Shown: positions 16,189 through 25,681 of the stretch, piece by piece
How positions within the stretch are numbered: the stretch's first letter is position 1
How the letters are laid out: the number at the start of each line of letters is the position of its first letter
DNA from: CAMLHP01 sp035712285
GTDB taxonomy: Bacteria; Gemmatimonadota; Gemmatimonadetes; Gemmatimonadales; GWC2-71-9
Direction: 5' to 3'
DNA length: 64,000 nucleotides
Assembly: GCA_035712285.1 (NCBI GenBank)
Contig: DASTBA010000084.1
Coordinates: 1 to 64,000 of the forward strand
Position numbers and translations under genes: made by a program
Notes under the pieces: generated by a model
The model's input: only the letters and a program-made list of their open reading frames with translations
Databases searched by the model: none
Told to the model about the DNA's origin: nothing

Positions 16189-17182
16189 AGACGAACTGCA
16201 CTCCTATCTCGACCAGGCGCTGAGTCGTTCCCAGTGCGTGGAGATCGAGAGTCATCTCGCGGCGTGCGCCGGCTGCCGGGGCGCGCGGGACGGCATCGCG
16301 GCGCTCCGTGACCGCACCACGGCGCTGCTCGCCACGCTGGCCCCCGAGCGGAGCCGGATTCCGCCCTCCTGGGAGAGTCTCTCGACCGTCGCGCGCGAGC
16401 GGCGGGCGCGTTCGCGCGACCGCCGGCAGGCGCTGATCTGGGCCGCGAGCATCATGGCGGCATTGGGCCTGGGCTGGGGTGCCCAGGCGCTGACCCACCG
16501 GAACCCGGCGGCACATGATATCGCACAATCGGCGGCGCCCGAGGCGCCGGGCCTGCCGGCTGGCACGGCGCGGCCGGTGAAGCACGAAGACCCCGCCCCT
16601 GTGCCGGCGGCAGAAACGACCACGGCCCCGGCCCCCGTCGCGCTGTCACCGCAGGCCTCTCATGCGGCGGATCGGGAGGCGCGGACGCCGACCCGGCCGG
16701 CCGCGACGAAGACGCCAGGTGAGCCGGTGGGTGCCAGCTTCTCCTCGGGGCGCCTGCCGCAGTCGGATTTCGACCTGGTCGGCGACGGGGTGTGGCGCAC
16801 GCTGTCGTGGGACAACGCCCGCCGTGAGCGGGGCGAATCGGTGCCCCGGATCCAGGGCCTTCCGGTGGTGGAAGTGCAGGTAGCCGCCGCGCGGGATTCC
16901 AACGGCAAGCCCACCATGATCGTGGCGCAGCAGCTGCGCTCCGGCGAGATGATCCGCACCATCGAGGGCCCGGCCACCGACGTGGCTCGGCTCCTGGTGG
17001 GGCCGCGGGCGGATTCGCATTCACCGTGGCCCACCATGCCGGATTCGACGGCGCTGACCGGCGAGGACGGCACCTTGGCCCTTCGCCGGGGCGACCGCAT
17101 CCTGGCCATCCAGGCCTCGCCGTCGGTTTCGGCCGACTCCCTCCGCGCCATGATCCGGCGGCTGAACGCGGCCGACCGGTAG
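16172..17182 (+). CDS. Membrane-anchored anti-sigma factor with zinc-finger (ZAS-like) domain
   Basis: The N-terminal 40 residues form the zinc-binding anti-sigma domain: HIPEDELHSYLDQ followed by ESHLAACAGC, the H-x3-C-x2-C pattern. A single membrane helix (ALIWAASIMAALGLGWG) lies at about residues 91-107. The periplasmic part is about 225 residues: a Pro/Ala/Thr-rich linker, then a folded region (DFDLVGDGVWRTLSWDNARR, GLPVVEVQVA, IVAQQLRSGEMIRTIEGPA) that I do not recognise. ATG 16172 overlaps the sigma gene by 17 nt; ATG 16142 and 16148 are alternatives. It presumably sequesters the upstream ECF sigma until an envelope signal arrives. Confidence 0.85.
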   Translation: MRHIPEDELHSYLDQALSRSQCVEIESHLAACAGCRGARDGIAALRDRTTALLATLAPERSRIPPSWESLSTVARERRARSRDRRQALIWAASIMAALGLGWGAQALTHRNPAAHDIAQSAAPEAPGLPAGTARPVKHEDPAPVPAAETTTAPAPVALSPQASHAADREARTPTRPAATKTPGEPVGASFSSGRLPQSDFDLVGDGVWRTLSWDNARRERGESVPRIQGLPVVEVQVAAARDSNGKPTMIVAQQLRSGEMIRTIEGPATDVARLLVGPRADSHSPWPTMPDSTALTGEDGTLALRRGDRILAIQASPSVSADSLRAMIRRLNAADR

Positions 17183-17183
17183 C

Positions 17184-17240
17184 CACGAAGACACGAAAAA
17201 AGCACGAAGGGGTTGCCCTTCGTGCTTTCGTGTTTTCGTG
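17184..17240. repeat. CACGAA-type imperfect palindrome between convergent genes (copy 1)
   Basis: Direct CACGAA units on the left arm (CACGAAGACACGAA, then GCACGAAGG) pair with CCTTCGTGC and TTTCGTGTTTTCGTG on the right. It lies between the anti-sigma gene and actF, which converge, so it can act as a terminator for both. A second copy of the same design is at 35748-35798. Confidence 0.7.
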
Positions 17241-17248
17241 CGCTCGGG

Positions 17249-18607
17249 TTACGGATTGGCGGGGTGCTCGACCTCGCCCTCGTGCAGGTAGTCCTTGTCC
17301 TGGTCCTCGTGGTCGTACACTTCCACGCCGTGGTGGCCCAGCTCGCGGTTGATGGTGATCTCCGCCAGCCGGGGTGAGACCATCGGGAAGGTCCGCGCGA
17401 AGAGGGCGTAGCAGACCAGGAAGAGGCCGGCCAGCAGGAATGTCGGCGCCAGGTCCGCCACGCCGAACGCCGGTCCCGGCATGGACGAGACCGAGGGGGC
17501 CACCAGCAGGTACCGTTCGAGCCAGAAGCCCAGCAGGCTGACCGTCGCGAACAGGCCGAGGGTCACGGGCGTCTTCTTGGGCAGCACGCCGAGCAGGCCG
17601 ATGAACGGGATCAGGAACATGCCGAAGAACACCATCTCGCCGATGATGAGCCAATGGCCCCAGAGGCGGGCAAAGACGAATCCGGTCTCCTCCGGCATGT
17701 TGCCGTACCAGATGACCAGGAACTGGGCCCACATCAGGTAGCCCCAGAAGACGGTGAAGCCGAAGCAGAGCTTGCCCAGGTCATGGCGCTGCTTGGGCGA
17801 CACCAGATCGCCGATGCCGAGCTGGCGCGCGCCGTACATCATGAGCAGGGCCAGCAGCATGTGGGCCTCGAGGAAGGCGCCCATGAAGAAGTAGCCGCCG
17901 AACAGGTTCGAATAGAAGTGCGGCTGCAGCCCCATTACCGCGTCGAACCCGAGCATGGTCATGACGATGGCGTACACCACCAGGTACACCCCGGCGAACT
18001 TGCTGATCCGCACGTCGTTGGCCGCGCTCGCCTCGGCCGAGCCATCGAAGGCGCGGCTCCACTTCTCGTACAGCGACCGGCGTCCGCCGGCCACGACGCC
18101 GCGCGCGAGGTGCACGTCGGGCAGCATGTCGTGCTTCACCAGCCGCCAGCCGATCCAGGTCAGGACCAGGGTGCCGACGAAGAGCCGCCCGAAGAGGAAG
18201 CCCCTGGACAGCCAGAGCGCCTTGCCGGGCGACAGCGAGGGGAGCTGGTCCCGCATCGGCCCGAAGACGGGTTCGTACCCGAAGAGGAAGATCAGCACCA
18301 GGATCACCAGCGACAGCGGCAGGAACGCCACCGCGGCCTCGGAGAACCGCAGCACCACGCCGGACCACTTGGCCCGCGCGATCTTGTGCGCCGCGGCGAG
18401 GGCCACGCTGCCGAAGGCGAGACTGGTGAAGAAGAGATAGTTCACGTGCAGCATCTGCCACACGCGATCACCAGCGCCGGTGGCGATGCCCCGCCACGCG
18501 AGGATGAAGCCCAGGATGGCGAGGCCGGTGCCCACCCCCAGGAAGGTGCTCCAGCGTCCGCCGACCGAATGGGAGACCAGGCGCTCCCGCACGCTGCCGG
18601 ACGTCAT
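17249..18607 (-). CDS. actF: Alternative complex III subunit ActF (NrfD-like quinol-side membrane subunit)
   Basis: This 452-aa polytopic protein has about ten hydrophobic helices. Segments such as LHVNYLFFTSLAFGSVALAA, FWGYLMWAQFLVIWYGNMPEE and FWLERYLLVAP are typical of ActF/ActC, the NrfD-type subunits of ACIII. ACIII oxidises quinol and passes electrons to a periplasmic acceptor, possibly translocating protons through the NrfD-type subunits. The C terminus is charged (GVEVYDHEDQDKDYLHEGE). It is the last gene of the operon, its ATG overlapping the actE stop as ATGA. Confidence 0.93.
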   Translation of the reverse strand: MTSGSVRERLVSHSVGGRWSTFLGVGTGLAILGFILAWRGIATGAGDRVWQMLHVNYLFFTSLAFGSVALAAAHKIARAKWSGVVLRFSEAAVAFLPLSLVILVLIFLFGYEPVFGPMRDQLPSLSPGKALWLSRGFLFGRLFVGTLVLTWIGWRLVKHDMLPDVHLARGVVAGGRRSLYEKWSRAFDGSAEASAANDVRISKFAGVYLVVYAIVMTMLGFDAVMGLQPHFYSNLFGGYFFMGAFLEAHMLLALLMMYGARQLGIGDLVSPKQRHDLGKLCFGFTVFWGYLMWAQFLVIWYGNMPEETGFVFARLWGHWLIIGEMVFFGMFLIPFIGLLGVLPKKTPVTLGLFATVSLLGFWLERYLLVAPSVSSMPGPAFGVADLAPTFLLAGLFLVCYALFARTFPMVSPRLAEITINRELGHHGVEVYDHEDQDKDYLHEGEVEHPANP

Positions 18608-19242
18608 GGCCGCCCTCCGGTGCTGGACGAGTCCGGTGCCGCGGCCTGCAGCTTCCGGACATAGGTCACCACCGCCCAGCGATCCGCCGGCCGGTAGAGC
18701 TTGTCCCCATAGCGGGGCATCACGCCCCGGCCGTAGCGGATCATGGAATAGATGTATCCGTCCGAGAGCGTCTTCGCCTTGGCGGTGAGCAGCGACGGCG
18801 CGCCGATCTTGCGGGAAATGGGGCCGTCACCGGCGCCGGCGTTGCCGTGACACGGCTCGCAATAGGTGTGGAAGAGCGTGTCGCCGGTCGCCTCGATGCT
18901 GGACGTGAAGGTCGGCACGTCGGGTCCCGGGGGCAGCGCCACGCCGGAACCGCCCGGCCCGAAGGGATTGACCTGCGCGTCCGCCGTCGTGGTCTTCCCG
19001 CTCCGGAACTCGGCGCCCCAGTCGGCCTCGCCGCCGGTGATCGGCACGGTGCCGGGCACCGTGTTGCGCGGGATGTCCGCCCGCGCATACGGGTGCACCG
19101 ACTTCTGGCGGATCATGTGGTCGAACCAGGGGATCACGTGCATGAGGTCGTCGGGCGAGGGCACCGTGTTGTACCAGTACTCGCAGCCGCTCGTGCCCAG
19201 CGCCAGCCCGGCCAGCAGCATCCACCGCGCGCCCCTACGCAT
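18604..19242 (-). CDS. actE: Alternative complex III subunit ActE (mono-heme cytochrome c lipoprotein)
   Basis: The 212-aa protein has a lipoprotein signal with lipobox TSGC and one heme-binding motif CEPCH near residue 128. The distal heme ligand is probably a Met in GVMPRYG or IYSMIRYG. ATG 19242 is preceded by GGAGGTGCGGA and overlaps the actD end by 8 nt; an in-frame ATG six codons upstream is less well placed. ActE carries electrons on the periplasmic face of ACIII. Confidence 0.93.
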   Translation of the reverse strand: MRRGARWMLLAGLALGTSGCEYWYNTVPSPDDLMHVIPWFDHMIRQKSVHPYARADIPRNTVPGTVPITGGEADWGAEFRSGKTTTADAQVNPFGPGGSGVALPPGPDVPTFTSSIEATGDTLFHTYCEPCHGNAGAGDGPISRKIGAPSLLTAKAKTLSDGYIYSMIRYGRGVMPRYGDKLYRPADRWAVVTYVRKLQAAAPDSSSTGGRP

Positions 19243-19764
19243 TCCGCACCTCCACCGCACCCGCGTCCCGGAAGAAGGCGCCCAGGCGGTCGGACTCGCC
19301 GGCCGAGGCCGGCACGAAGATGCCGATGCGGTCGTCGGTGAAGCGCCGGTCGAAGCCGACTTTCCGCACCGCGCGGGGCACGATGAGCAGTGCCACGCCG
19401 AAGAAGGTCAGCAGCCCCGCGATGAGCACCGTGAGTTCGAAGGCGATCGCCACGTAGGGCACCACCGTATTCACCGACTTGCCGCCCACCACAAGCGGCC
19501 AGTCCCGCCCCATCCACAGCGTCATGGCGAAGCCGGCGGTGCAGCCCGTGAGCCCGCCGATGAGGGTGAACAGCCGCACGGGGCTCCAGGTGTGCCCCAC
19601 CGCCGCCTCCACCTCGTGATTGGGATGCGAGGTGTAGACGGTGAGGTCGCGCCGCCCCTCCTTCCGGAGGGCGCGGATCGCGTCGCAGGCCGCGTCAATG
19701 TGCTCGAACGACGCCAGGACGCCGGGCACCACGCGGCGACGGGGCAGCGGCAGCTTGAGCGCCA

Positions 19765-19765
<1 letters not shown>
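19235..19765 (-). CDS. actD: Alternative complex III subunit ActD (DUF3341)
   Basis: The 176-aa protein has two membrane helices (FTLIGGLTGCTAGFAMTLWM and FELTVLIAGLLTFFGVALLI) in the arrangement of DUF3341/ActD. An N-terminal soluble part (VLASFEHIDAACDAIRALRKEG) and a C-terminal soluble part (DDRIGIFVPA, DAGAVEVRNA) flank them. ATG 19765 overlaps the actC TGA by one base. ActD is a structural membrane subunit that contacts ActC and the periplasmic subunits. Confidence 0.93.
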
Positions 19766-21123
<1,358 letters not shown>

Positions 21124-21125
21124 GG

Positions 21126-24092
21126 TCAGGCCTCCACCCGGTTCTGCACCTTGGCCAGGTAGGTGATGGCCGGGCGCGTGTTCAGCTCCTCCAGCACGCG
21201 GTAGCCGCGCGGATCCTTGCTCGACTGCGCCACCTGACTCTCCGGGTCGCGACGGTTGCCGAAGATGATCGCCTCCGACGGGCAGGCCTGTGCGCAGGCG
21301 GTGGTGAATTCGCCGTCGCGGAGGTCCCGGTTCTCGAGCCGGGCCTGGTGCTGGGCACCGCGGATGCGCTGCACGCAGAACGTGCACTTCTCCATCACGC
21401 CGCGGGCCCGCACCGTGACGTCGGGATTGAGCTGCAGGTCCAGCGGCGACGGCCAGGCCTTCTCGTTGTACTTGTACCAGTTGAAGTAGCGCACCTTGTA
21501 GGAGCAGTTGTTGCTGCAGTAGCGGGTGCCCACGCAGCGGTTGTACACCTGGCCGTTCAGGCCGTCCACCGTGTGGTACGCCGCGTAGACCGGGCAGACC
21601 GGCTCGCAGGGCGCATCCTCGCACTGCTGGCAGAGCATCGGCACGAAGCGGGCCTCCAGCGGCTCGCCCTCGTCCCCGCCCTCCCAGTACCGCTCGATCC
21701 GCATCCAGCTCATCTCGCGGCCGCGGAGGACCTGGTCCTCCCCCACGGTCGGGATGTTGTTCTCCGCGTAGCAGGCGGTGACACACGCGGAACAGCCGGT
21801 GCACTTCGAGAGGTCGATCGTCATGCCCCAGCTGGGATGCACCTCGGCGTAGTTGCCGAGCTTCCGTCCCTCGACCTGGCGCTCGCGCCAGCCGGCGATC
21901 GCCTTCGCCTCCAGCGGCGTGTTGGTGCCATGCTCCGCGTGCCCCTCGGCGCGCAGCGCCTCCTTCACCGTCATCCCCTTCTTCGCGTACACCAGCGGGA
22001 TCGCCTCCGCGATGCCGCGGCCCAGCTGCCGGGGATTGCCCTCGGTGGTGGCCACTTCCTGGTAGTCGTGCGTCTTCTCCAGCCGGACCCGGGTGGAGAC
22101 ATACGGCACGAATGACGCGCCGGCATCCGGCGCGCCAAGGAGATCCAGCGCGTTGAAGCCCCGGTCCTTCGCGAACTGGCCATACTCGGTATGCCCGAAG
22201 CCCAGCGGAGCGGCGATCACGCCGTCGTGGAGCCCGGCATACGGGAAGGCCGGCCCGCGGATCTCGCCGTGGGGTGAGACGATCCGCACCACTTCACCGC
22301 GCCGGATATCGAGCCGCTTCGCCGTGGCGGCACTCAGCTCGATCCACGGACTCCAGGTGGCCTTGGTCACCGGATCCGGGTTCTCCAGCAGCCACGGACG
22401 GTTGGCGCCGCGGCCGTCGTGCACGAAGGCCTGCGGATAGGCGACAAACACGAACTCGCCGTCGCCGTCGAACCGGGGCGCGGCGCCGGAGATCGCGGCC
22501 GGCTGCGCGATGGCCGGCGCGGCAGGCGCCTCGGTGTACACCCCGCCCCGCGCGAGCGCCGCGCGCCAGTCCGCATCGGTCGGCGTCCGGCTCGCCCAGG
22601 CCGCCCTGAGATAGTCCTGGAAGCTCGCCGCGCCGAACTGGCTGAAGGCCGTTCCCAGCTTCTTCGAGGCGGTGAGGAGCACGTCACCGGTGTGCATGAC
22701 CGGGAAGACCGGTTCCATCACCGGCTGCATCAGCCCGAACACGCCGGCGCGGGGATAGGCGTCGTCCCAGCGCTCGAGCGAGTGCAGGTTGGGCAGCAGC
22801 AGGTCGCAGAGCGCCGCCGTCTCGTCGAGGTACGTGGCCGTGCCGACCTTGAAGGGCACCTTCTTCACGCGCTCGGCGAACTTCACGCTGGCGGGAAGGG
22901 CGAACGCCGGATTGGCTTCGTGCACCAGGAGCACGCCCACCTGGCCGGCGTCCACCGCCGCCAGCAGGCGCTCGATGCCGGCGTAGCCGTCGCCGGTGGG
23001 AAGGTCGGCGCCGAACCTGACCGTCCGGCCGATGTTGCCGGCCACCGCGTTCAGCACGTTGACCGCGGCGCAGAGATCGGCGGCGCCACGATGCTGGGTG
23101 GCGATGCCGCCGGCCACCGCGAGTGTCGGCGACTGGGCCGAGAACTCCAGCGCCACCCGGCGGATGGCCTCCGCCGGCACGCCGCTCGCCTTGGACGCGG
23201 CTTCCGGTGTCCATTCGGCCAGGAGTCCCGCGAACGCACCGGCTCCGCCCCGGCGGCTCGCCACGACGCTGGCCATGGCCAGCGCGACGGCGGCCTCGGT
23301 GCCCGGTGCGGCGGCGAGCCATTCATCGGCATTGAGGCCGGTGAGGTCCCGGCGCGGCGCGATGTGCACGTGACGCGCCGCGTCGCCATGGAAACCGTGC
23401 GACCGGGAATAGCCGAGCTGGTTTTCGGTGGGGCTGAGCCAGGTGTCGAGGAAGTCGGCGCCGAAGCTCAGGATGTACTGCGCCGCCGCGAAGTCATGCG
23501 CCGGCAGCTCGTCCCGCCCGAAGGTCCGCTTGTTCGCCTCGCGCATCGGGATGTGGTCGAGCGGCTCCCAGCGGGTCAGCGTGCCGCCCGCCGCCGAGGT
23601 CCACGACGCGAGCAGGTCGGCAAAGGTGCCGCGCGGTGCCCCGGAGAGCACGGCGAGCGGCGCGCCGCCCTTCTGCATCGCCGCCACCAGGCGGCCGATC
23701 GCGTCATCCCAGGTGATGTCCTTCCAGCCGGCGCCGTCCCTCACCTTCGGGCCGGTGACCCGGCCGGGATTGTAGAGTCCCTGAAGCGACGCCTGCCCGC
23801 GCGCGCACAGCTTCCCGCGGTTCACCGGATGGTCGGGATTGCCTTCGAGCTTGATGGCGCGGCCTTCCCGGGTCTTCACATGGATGCCGCAGCCGGCAGC
23901 GCACTCGGAGCAGGTGCTGGCGTACCAGGTCGGCACCCCCGGGACCTGGTCCTCCGACTGCACCAGGTAGGGAATCAGTTTTTCGGCCTTCGGGGCGCAG
24001 CCGGAGAGCACTGCCGCGCCGCCGCCGGCCACACCGAGGACGGTAAGGAACCGGCGGCGATCCACCGTGGGATTCATGCCTTCATCAGACAT
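21126..24092 (-). CDS. actB: Alternative complex III subunit ActB (molybdopterin-oxidoreductase-like plus Fe-S ferredoxin domain)
   Basis: The 988-aa fused subunit carries a Tat signal (RRRFLTVLGVAGG) ending at a Cys (LSGC). The first 700 residues are like a molybdopterin oxidoreductase, starting with four Cys (TCSECAAGCGIHV, GKLCARGQA); in known ACIII this part carries no molybdenum. The C-terminal third is a poly-cluster ferredoxin with the sets CTGCSACVTAC, CQQCEDAPCEPVC, CVGTRYCSNNC and CTFCVQRI. It relays electrons from ActC to the hemes. ATG 24092 (MSDEGMNPTVDRRRF) is chosen; ATG 24077 would also keep the Tat motif. Confidence 0.95.
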   Translation of the reverse strand: MSDEGMNPTVDRRRFLTVLGVAGGGAAVLSGCAPKAEKLIPYLVQSEDQVPGVPTWYASTCSECAAGCGIHVKTREGRAIKLEGNPDHPVNRGKLCARGQASLQGLYNPGRVTGPKVRDGAGWKDITWDDAIGRLVAAMQKGGAPLAVLSGAPRGTFADLLASWTSAAGGTLTRWEPLDHIPMREANKRTFGRDELPAHDFAAAQYILSFGADFLDTWLSPTENQLGYSRSHGFHGDAARHVHIAPRRDLTGLNADEWLAAAPGTEAAVALAMASVVASRRGGAGAFAGLLAEWTPEAASKASGVPAEAIRRVALEFSAQSPTLAVAGGIATQHRGAADLCAAVNVLNAVAGNIGRTVRFGADLPTGDGYAGIERLLAAVDAGQVGVLLVHEANPAFALPASVKFAERVKKVPFKVGTATYLDETAALCDLLLPNLHSLERWDDAYPRAGVFGLMQPVMEPVFPVMHTGDVLLTASKKLGTAFSQFGAASFQDYLRAAWASRTPTDADWRAALARGGVYTEAPAAPAIAQPAAISGAAPRFDGDGEFVFVAYPQAFVHDGRGANRPWLLENPDPVTKATWSPWIELSAATAKRLDIRRGEVVRIVSPHGEIRGPAFPYAGLHDGVIAAPLGFGHTEYGQFAKDRGFNALDLLGAPDAGASFVPYVSTRVRLEKTHDYQEVATTEGNPRQLGRGIAEAIPLVYAKKGMTVKEALRAEGHAEHGTNTPLEAKAIAGWRERQVEGRKLGNYAEVHPSWGMTIDLSKCTGCSACVTACYAENNIPTVGEDQVLRGREMSWMRIERYWEGGDEGEPLEARFVPMLCQQCEDAPCEPVCPVYAAYHTVDGLNGQVYNRCVGTRYCSNNCSYKVRYFNWYKYNEKAWPSPLDLQLNPDVTVRARGVMEKCTFCVQRIRGAQHQARLENRDLRDGEFTTACAQACPSEAIIFGNRRDPESQVAQSSKDPRGYRVLEELNTRPAITYLAKVQNRVEA

Positions 24093-24170
24093 CTCGACTC
24101 CGGATGGCGGCGTCGGGGATCGAGGGAACACGGCCCTCCATCCACCCGCCGGTCAGGACACGACAGTGCA

Positions 24171-24767
24171 TCAGTAGTGGCATGCGGTGCAATCGCGCGT
24201 CACCTTGCGCTCGATATGGCAACTGATGCAGAAACCCATGTTGTTGATGTTGTTCACCTTGTGGACCTGGGGCATGCGGCTCACGTCGCCGTGGCAGGTG
24301 GCGCAGGCGTTGGGGCCCAGGGCCTTGATGTGCTGCTGGTGGGGAAAGTGCACGTGCTGGGCGAGAAAATGGACCCGCACCCATTCCACCGGTTTCTTCT
24401 TGTTCCACGCGTCGCGCAGCTTGCCGATCTCCGCGGCGTTGCCCTTGTCGGAGCCGCTCACCACCAGGTGACAGCCCATGCACGTCTCGAGCGAGGGAAT
24501 GCCCGGTTCGTTGGAGACGTTCACGGAGTAGTGGCAGTACTGGCACTGGAGCTTGTACTGGCCGGCGTGGAGATCGTGACGGAAGAAGATCGGCTGACGG
24601 GGCCCGAGCAGTTTCGCGGTGTCACCGGCGGCCAGCCGCGTGGCGGCGATCGAGTCCGGTTCACTCGGGCCGGCGGGCTGCTGCGCTCGTGATGTCCGGC
24701 CCGCCACCATCAGGGCGATGGCGACGGCGAGTGCACTGCCTCCCGCGACGATCGCAAGCTTCCGCAT
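24171..24767 (-). CDS. actA: Alternative complex III subunit ActA (pentaheme cytochrome c)
   Basis: The 198-aa product begins at ATG 24767 (MRKLAIVAGGSALA) after GAGGTG, with an N-terminal membrane anchor or signal. Five heme c motifs are visible: CQYCH, CMGCH, CATCH, CISCH and CTACH, the last four residues from the C terminus. Extra His residues (FRHDLHAGQ, HVHFPHQQH) could supply distal ligands. ActA with five hemes is typical of ACIII. It is the first gene of the operon. No cytochrome oxidase genes flank the operon, although in many genomes they follow it. Confidence 0.95.
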   Translation of the reverse strand: MRKLAIVAGGSALAVAIALMVAGRTSRAQQPAGPSEPDSIAATRLAAGDTAKLLGPRQPIFFRHDLHAGQYKLQCQYCHYSVNVSNEPGIPSLETCMGCHLVVSGSDKGNAAEIGKLRDAWNKKKPVEWVRVHFLAQHVHFPHQQHIKALGPNACATCHGDVSRMPQVHKVNNINNMGFCISCHIERKVTRDCTACHY

Positions 24768-24801
24768 TATCGGGTCACCTCGACCGAGGAGTTTCCAAGT
24801 C

Positions 24802-24819
24802 TTGTGAAATGTTTCACAC
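24802..24819. promoter_or_regulatory. CRP/FNR-type operator upstream of the ACIII operon
   Basis: TTGTGAA-ATGT-TTCACAC contains TGTGA-N6-TCACA exactly, differing from the site at 14773-14790 mainly in the spacer. It is centred about 43 bp upstream of the actA ATG and about 47 bp downstream of the start predicted from the promoter at 24864-24891. From there it would act as a repressor or belong to a second promoter. Confidence 0.62.
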
Positions 24820-24863
24820 AGAGGGCGCGACATGATGGGTCGCGGGGACGCCGCGCGCGCATA

Positions 24864-24891
24864 AGTATAGTCGCCCGAAGGCGTTTCACAA
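24864..24891 (-). promoter_or_regulatory. Probable promoter of the ACIII operon
   Basis: On the minus strand TTGTGA (24891-24886) is followed after 16 nt by TATACT (24869-24864), extended to TATACTTATG. Predicted start is near 24857, giving a leader of about 90 nt that contains the palindrome. Confidence 0.5.
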
Positions 24892-24907
24892 CCCGAACGG
24901 AGCGCCT

Positions 24908-24930
24908 AATCCGAATGATTTACTCGGATT
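24908..24930 (-). terminator. Weak hairpin at the end of trmJ
   Basis: AATCCGA and TCGGATT form a 7-bp stem around a 9-nt loop that includes the trmJ TAA stop codon. No T-run follows, so termination strength is uncertain. Confidence 0.35.
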
Positions 24931-25681
24931 CCTGGTCTCCGGATTCGGCCTCCGTTCGCTCGCCCATCTGGCGCCGGGTTTCGAGCGCCACGGCCCGCAG
25001 CAGCGCCGCCTCACGGGCATCGAGATCGGCCCGGAAGAAGATCTCCCGGAACGAGCGCATCACCGCCGTATCCACCTTGGACTTGAAGAACCGCAGGGCG
25101 CCGAGGGCGGCGTGCCAGTCGCGGAAGAGTGTCTCGAGCTGGTCCTGGGTGGCGGGCGGCGCATCGCGGCGCGGCCGCTTGAAGGGCAGCGCATCGCCGC
25201 CCCTCGCGGTCCAGAGCTCGTAGGCCATGATGGCCACGGCCTGGGCGAGGTTGAGCGAGCGGTGCTCCGGATTGGTCGAGATCGTCACCAGCAGCTGGCA
25301 GCGGTCGAGCTCGTCATTGGTGAGCCCCGAGTCCTCGCGGCCCGCCACGAAGGCCACCGGGCCTTCCGCGGCTCGCGCCACCAGCTCGGCGGCCGCCTCG
25401 CGTGCCCGCGCCGGGCGGCGCCGGGCGGTGCGCTCACGGGCGGAGAGGGCCGCGGCAAAGCCCACCCCTGCGAGCGCCTCATCCAGCGTCTCGGTGAAGG
25501 TGATCCGCGCGACCAGGTCCGCGGTATTGTGGGCGATGCCTTCGATGCGATAGGGATCGAACTCGCGGGGCCGGACCAGCGTGATGTCCTCGATGCCGAA
25601 GTTCCGCGCGATCCGGACCGTTGCCGCGATGTTGACCAGGTCCTGCGGTTCGACCAGCACGATGCGTGGCGCCGGGGTCAC
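24920..25681 (-). CDS. trmJ: tRNA 2'-O-methyltransferase, TrmJ/TrmH family
   Basis: This SPOUT-fold methyltransferase (253 aa) is of the TrmJ type, which methylates the ribose of nucleotide 32 in tRNA. Motifs are IVLVEPQDLVNIAATVRIARNFG (motif 1), FVAGREDSGLTNDELDRC (motif 2) and ISTNPEHRSLNLAQAVAIMAYE (motif 3, the knotted AdoMet site). The C-terminal extension (ETLFRDWHAALGALRFFK) is typical of TrmJ. GTG 25681 overlaps the pilT stop as GTGA. Confidence 0.88.
   Translation of the reverse strand: MTPAPRIVLVEPQDLVNIAATVRIARNFGIEDITLVRPREFDPYRIEGIAHNTADLVARITFTETLDEALAGVGFAAALSARERTARRRPARAREAAAELVARAAEGPVAFVAGREDSGLTNDELDRCQLLVTISTNPEHRSLNLAQAVAIMAYELWTARGGDALPFKRPRRDAPPATQDQLETLFRDWHAALGALRFFKSKVDTAVMRSFREIFFRADLDAREAALLRAVALETRRQMGERTEAESGDQESE

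Noticed and set aside
22419..24692. A 757-codon open frame on the plus strand opposite actB and actA
   Set aside because: It is a GC-driven shadow: His/Arg/Gly-rich, no recognisable domain, and it crosses two certain minus-strand genes.
24881..24892. Third CRP-type site (TTTCACAA)
   Set aside because: Only one half-site is present; it is better explained as the -35 box of the act promoter.
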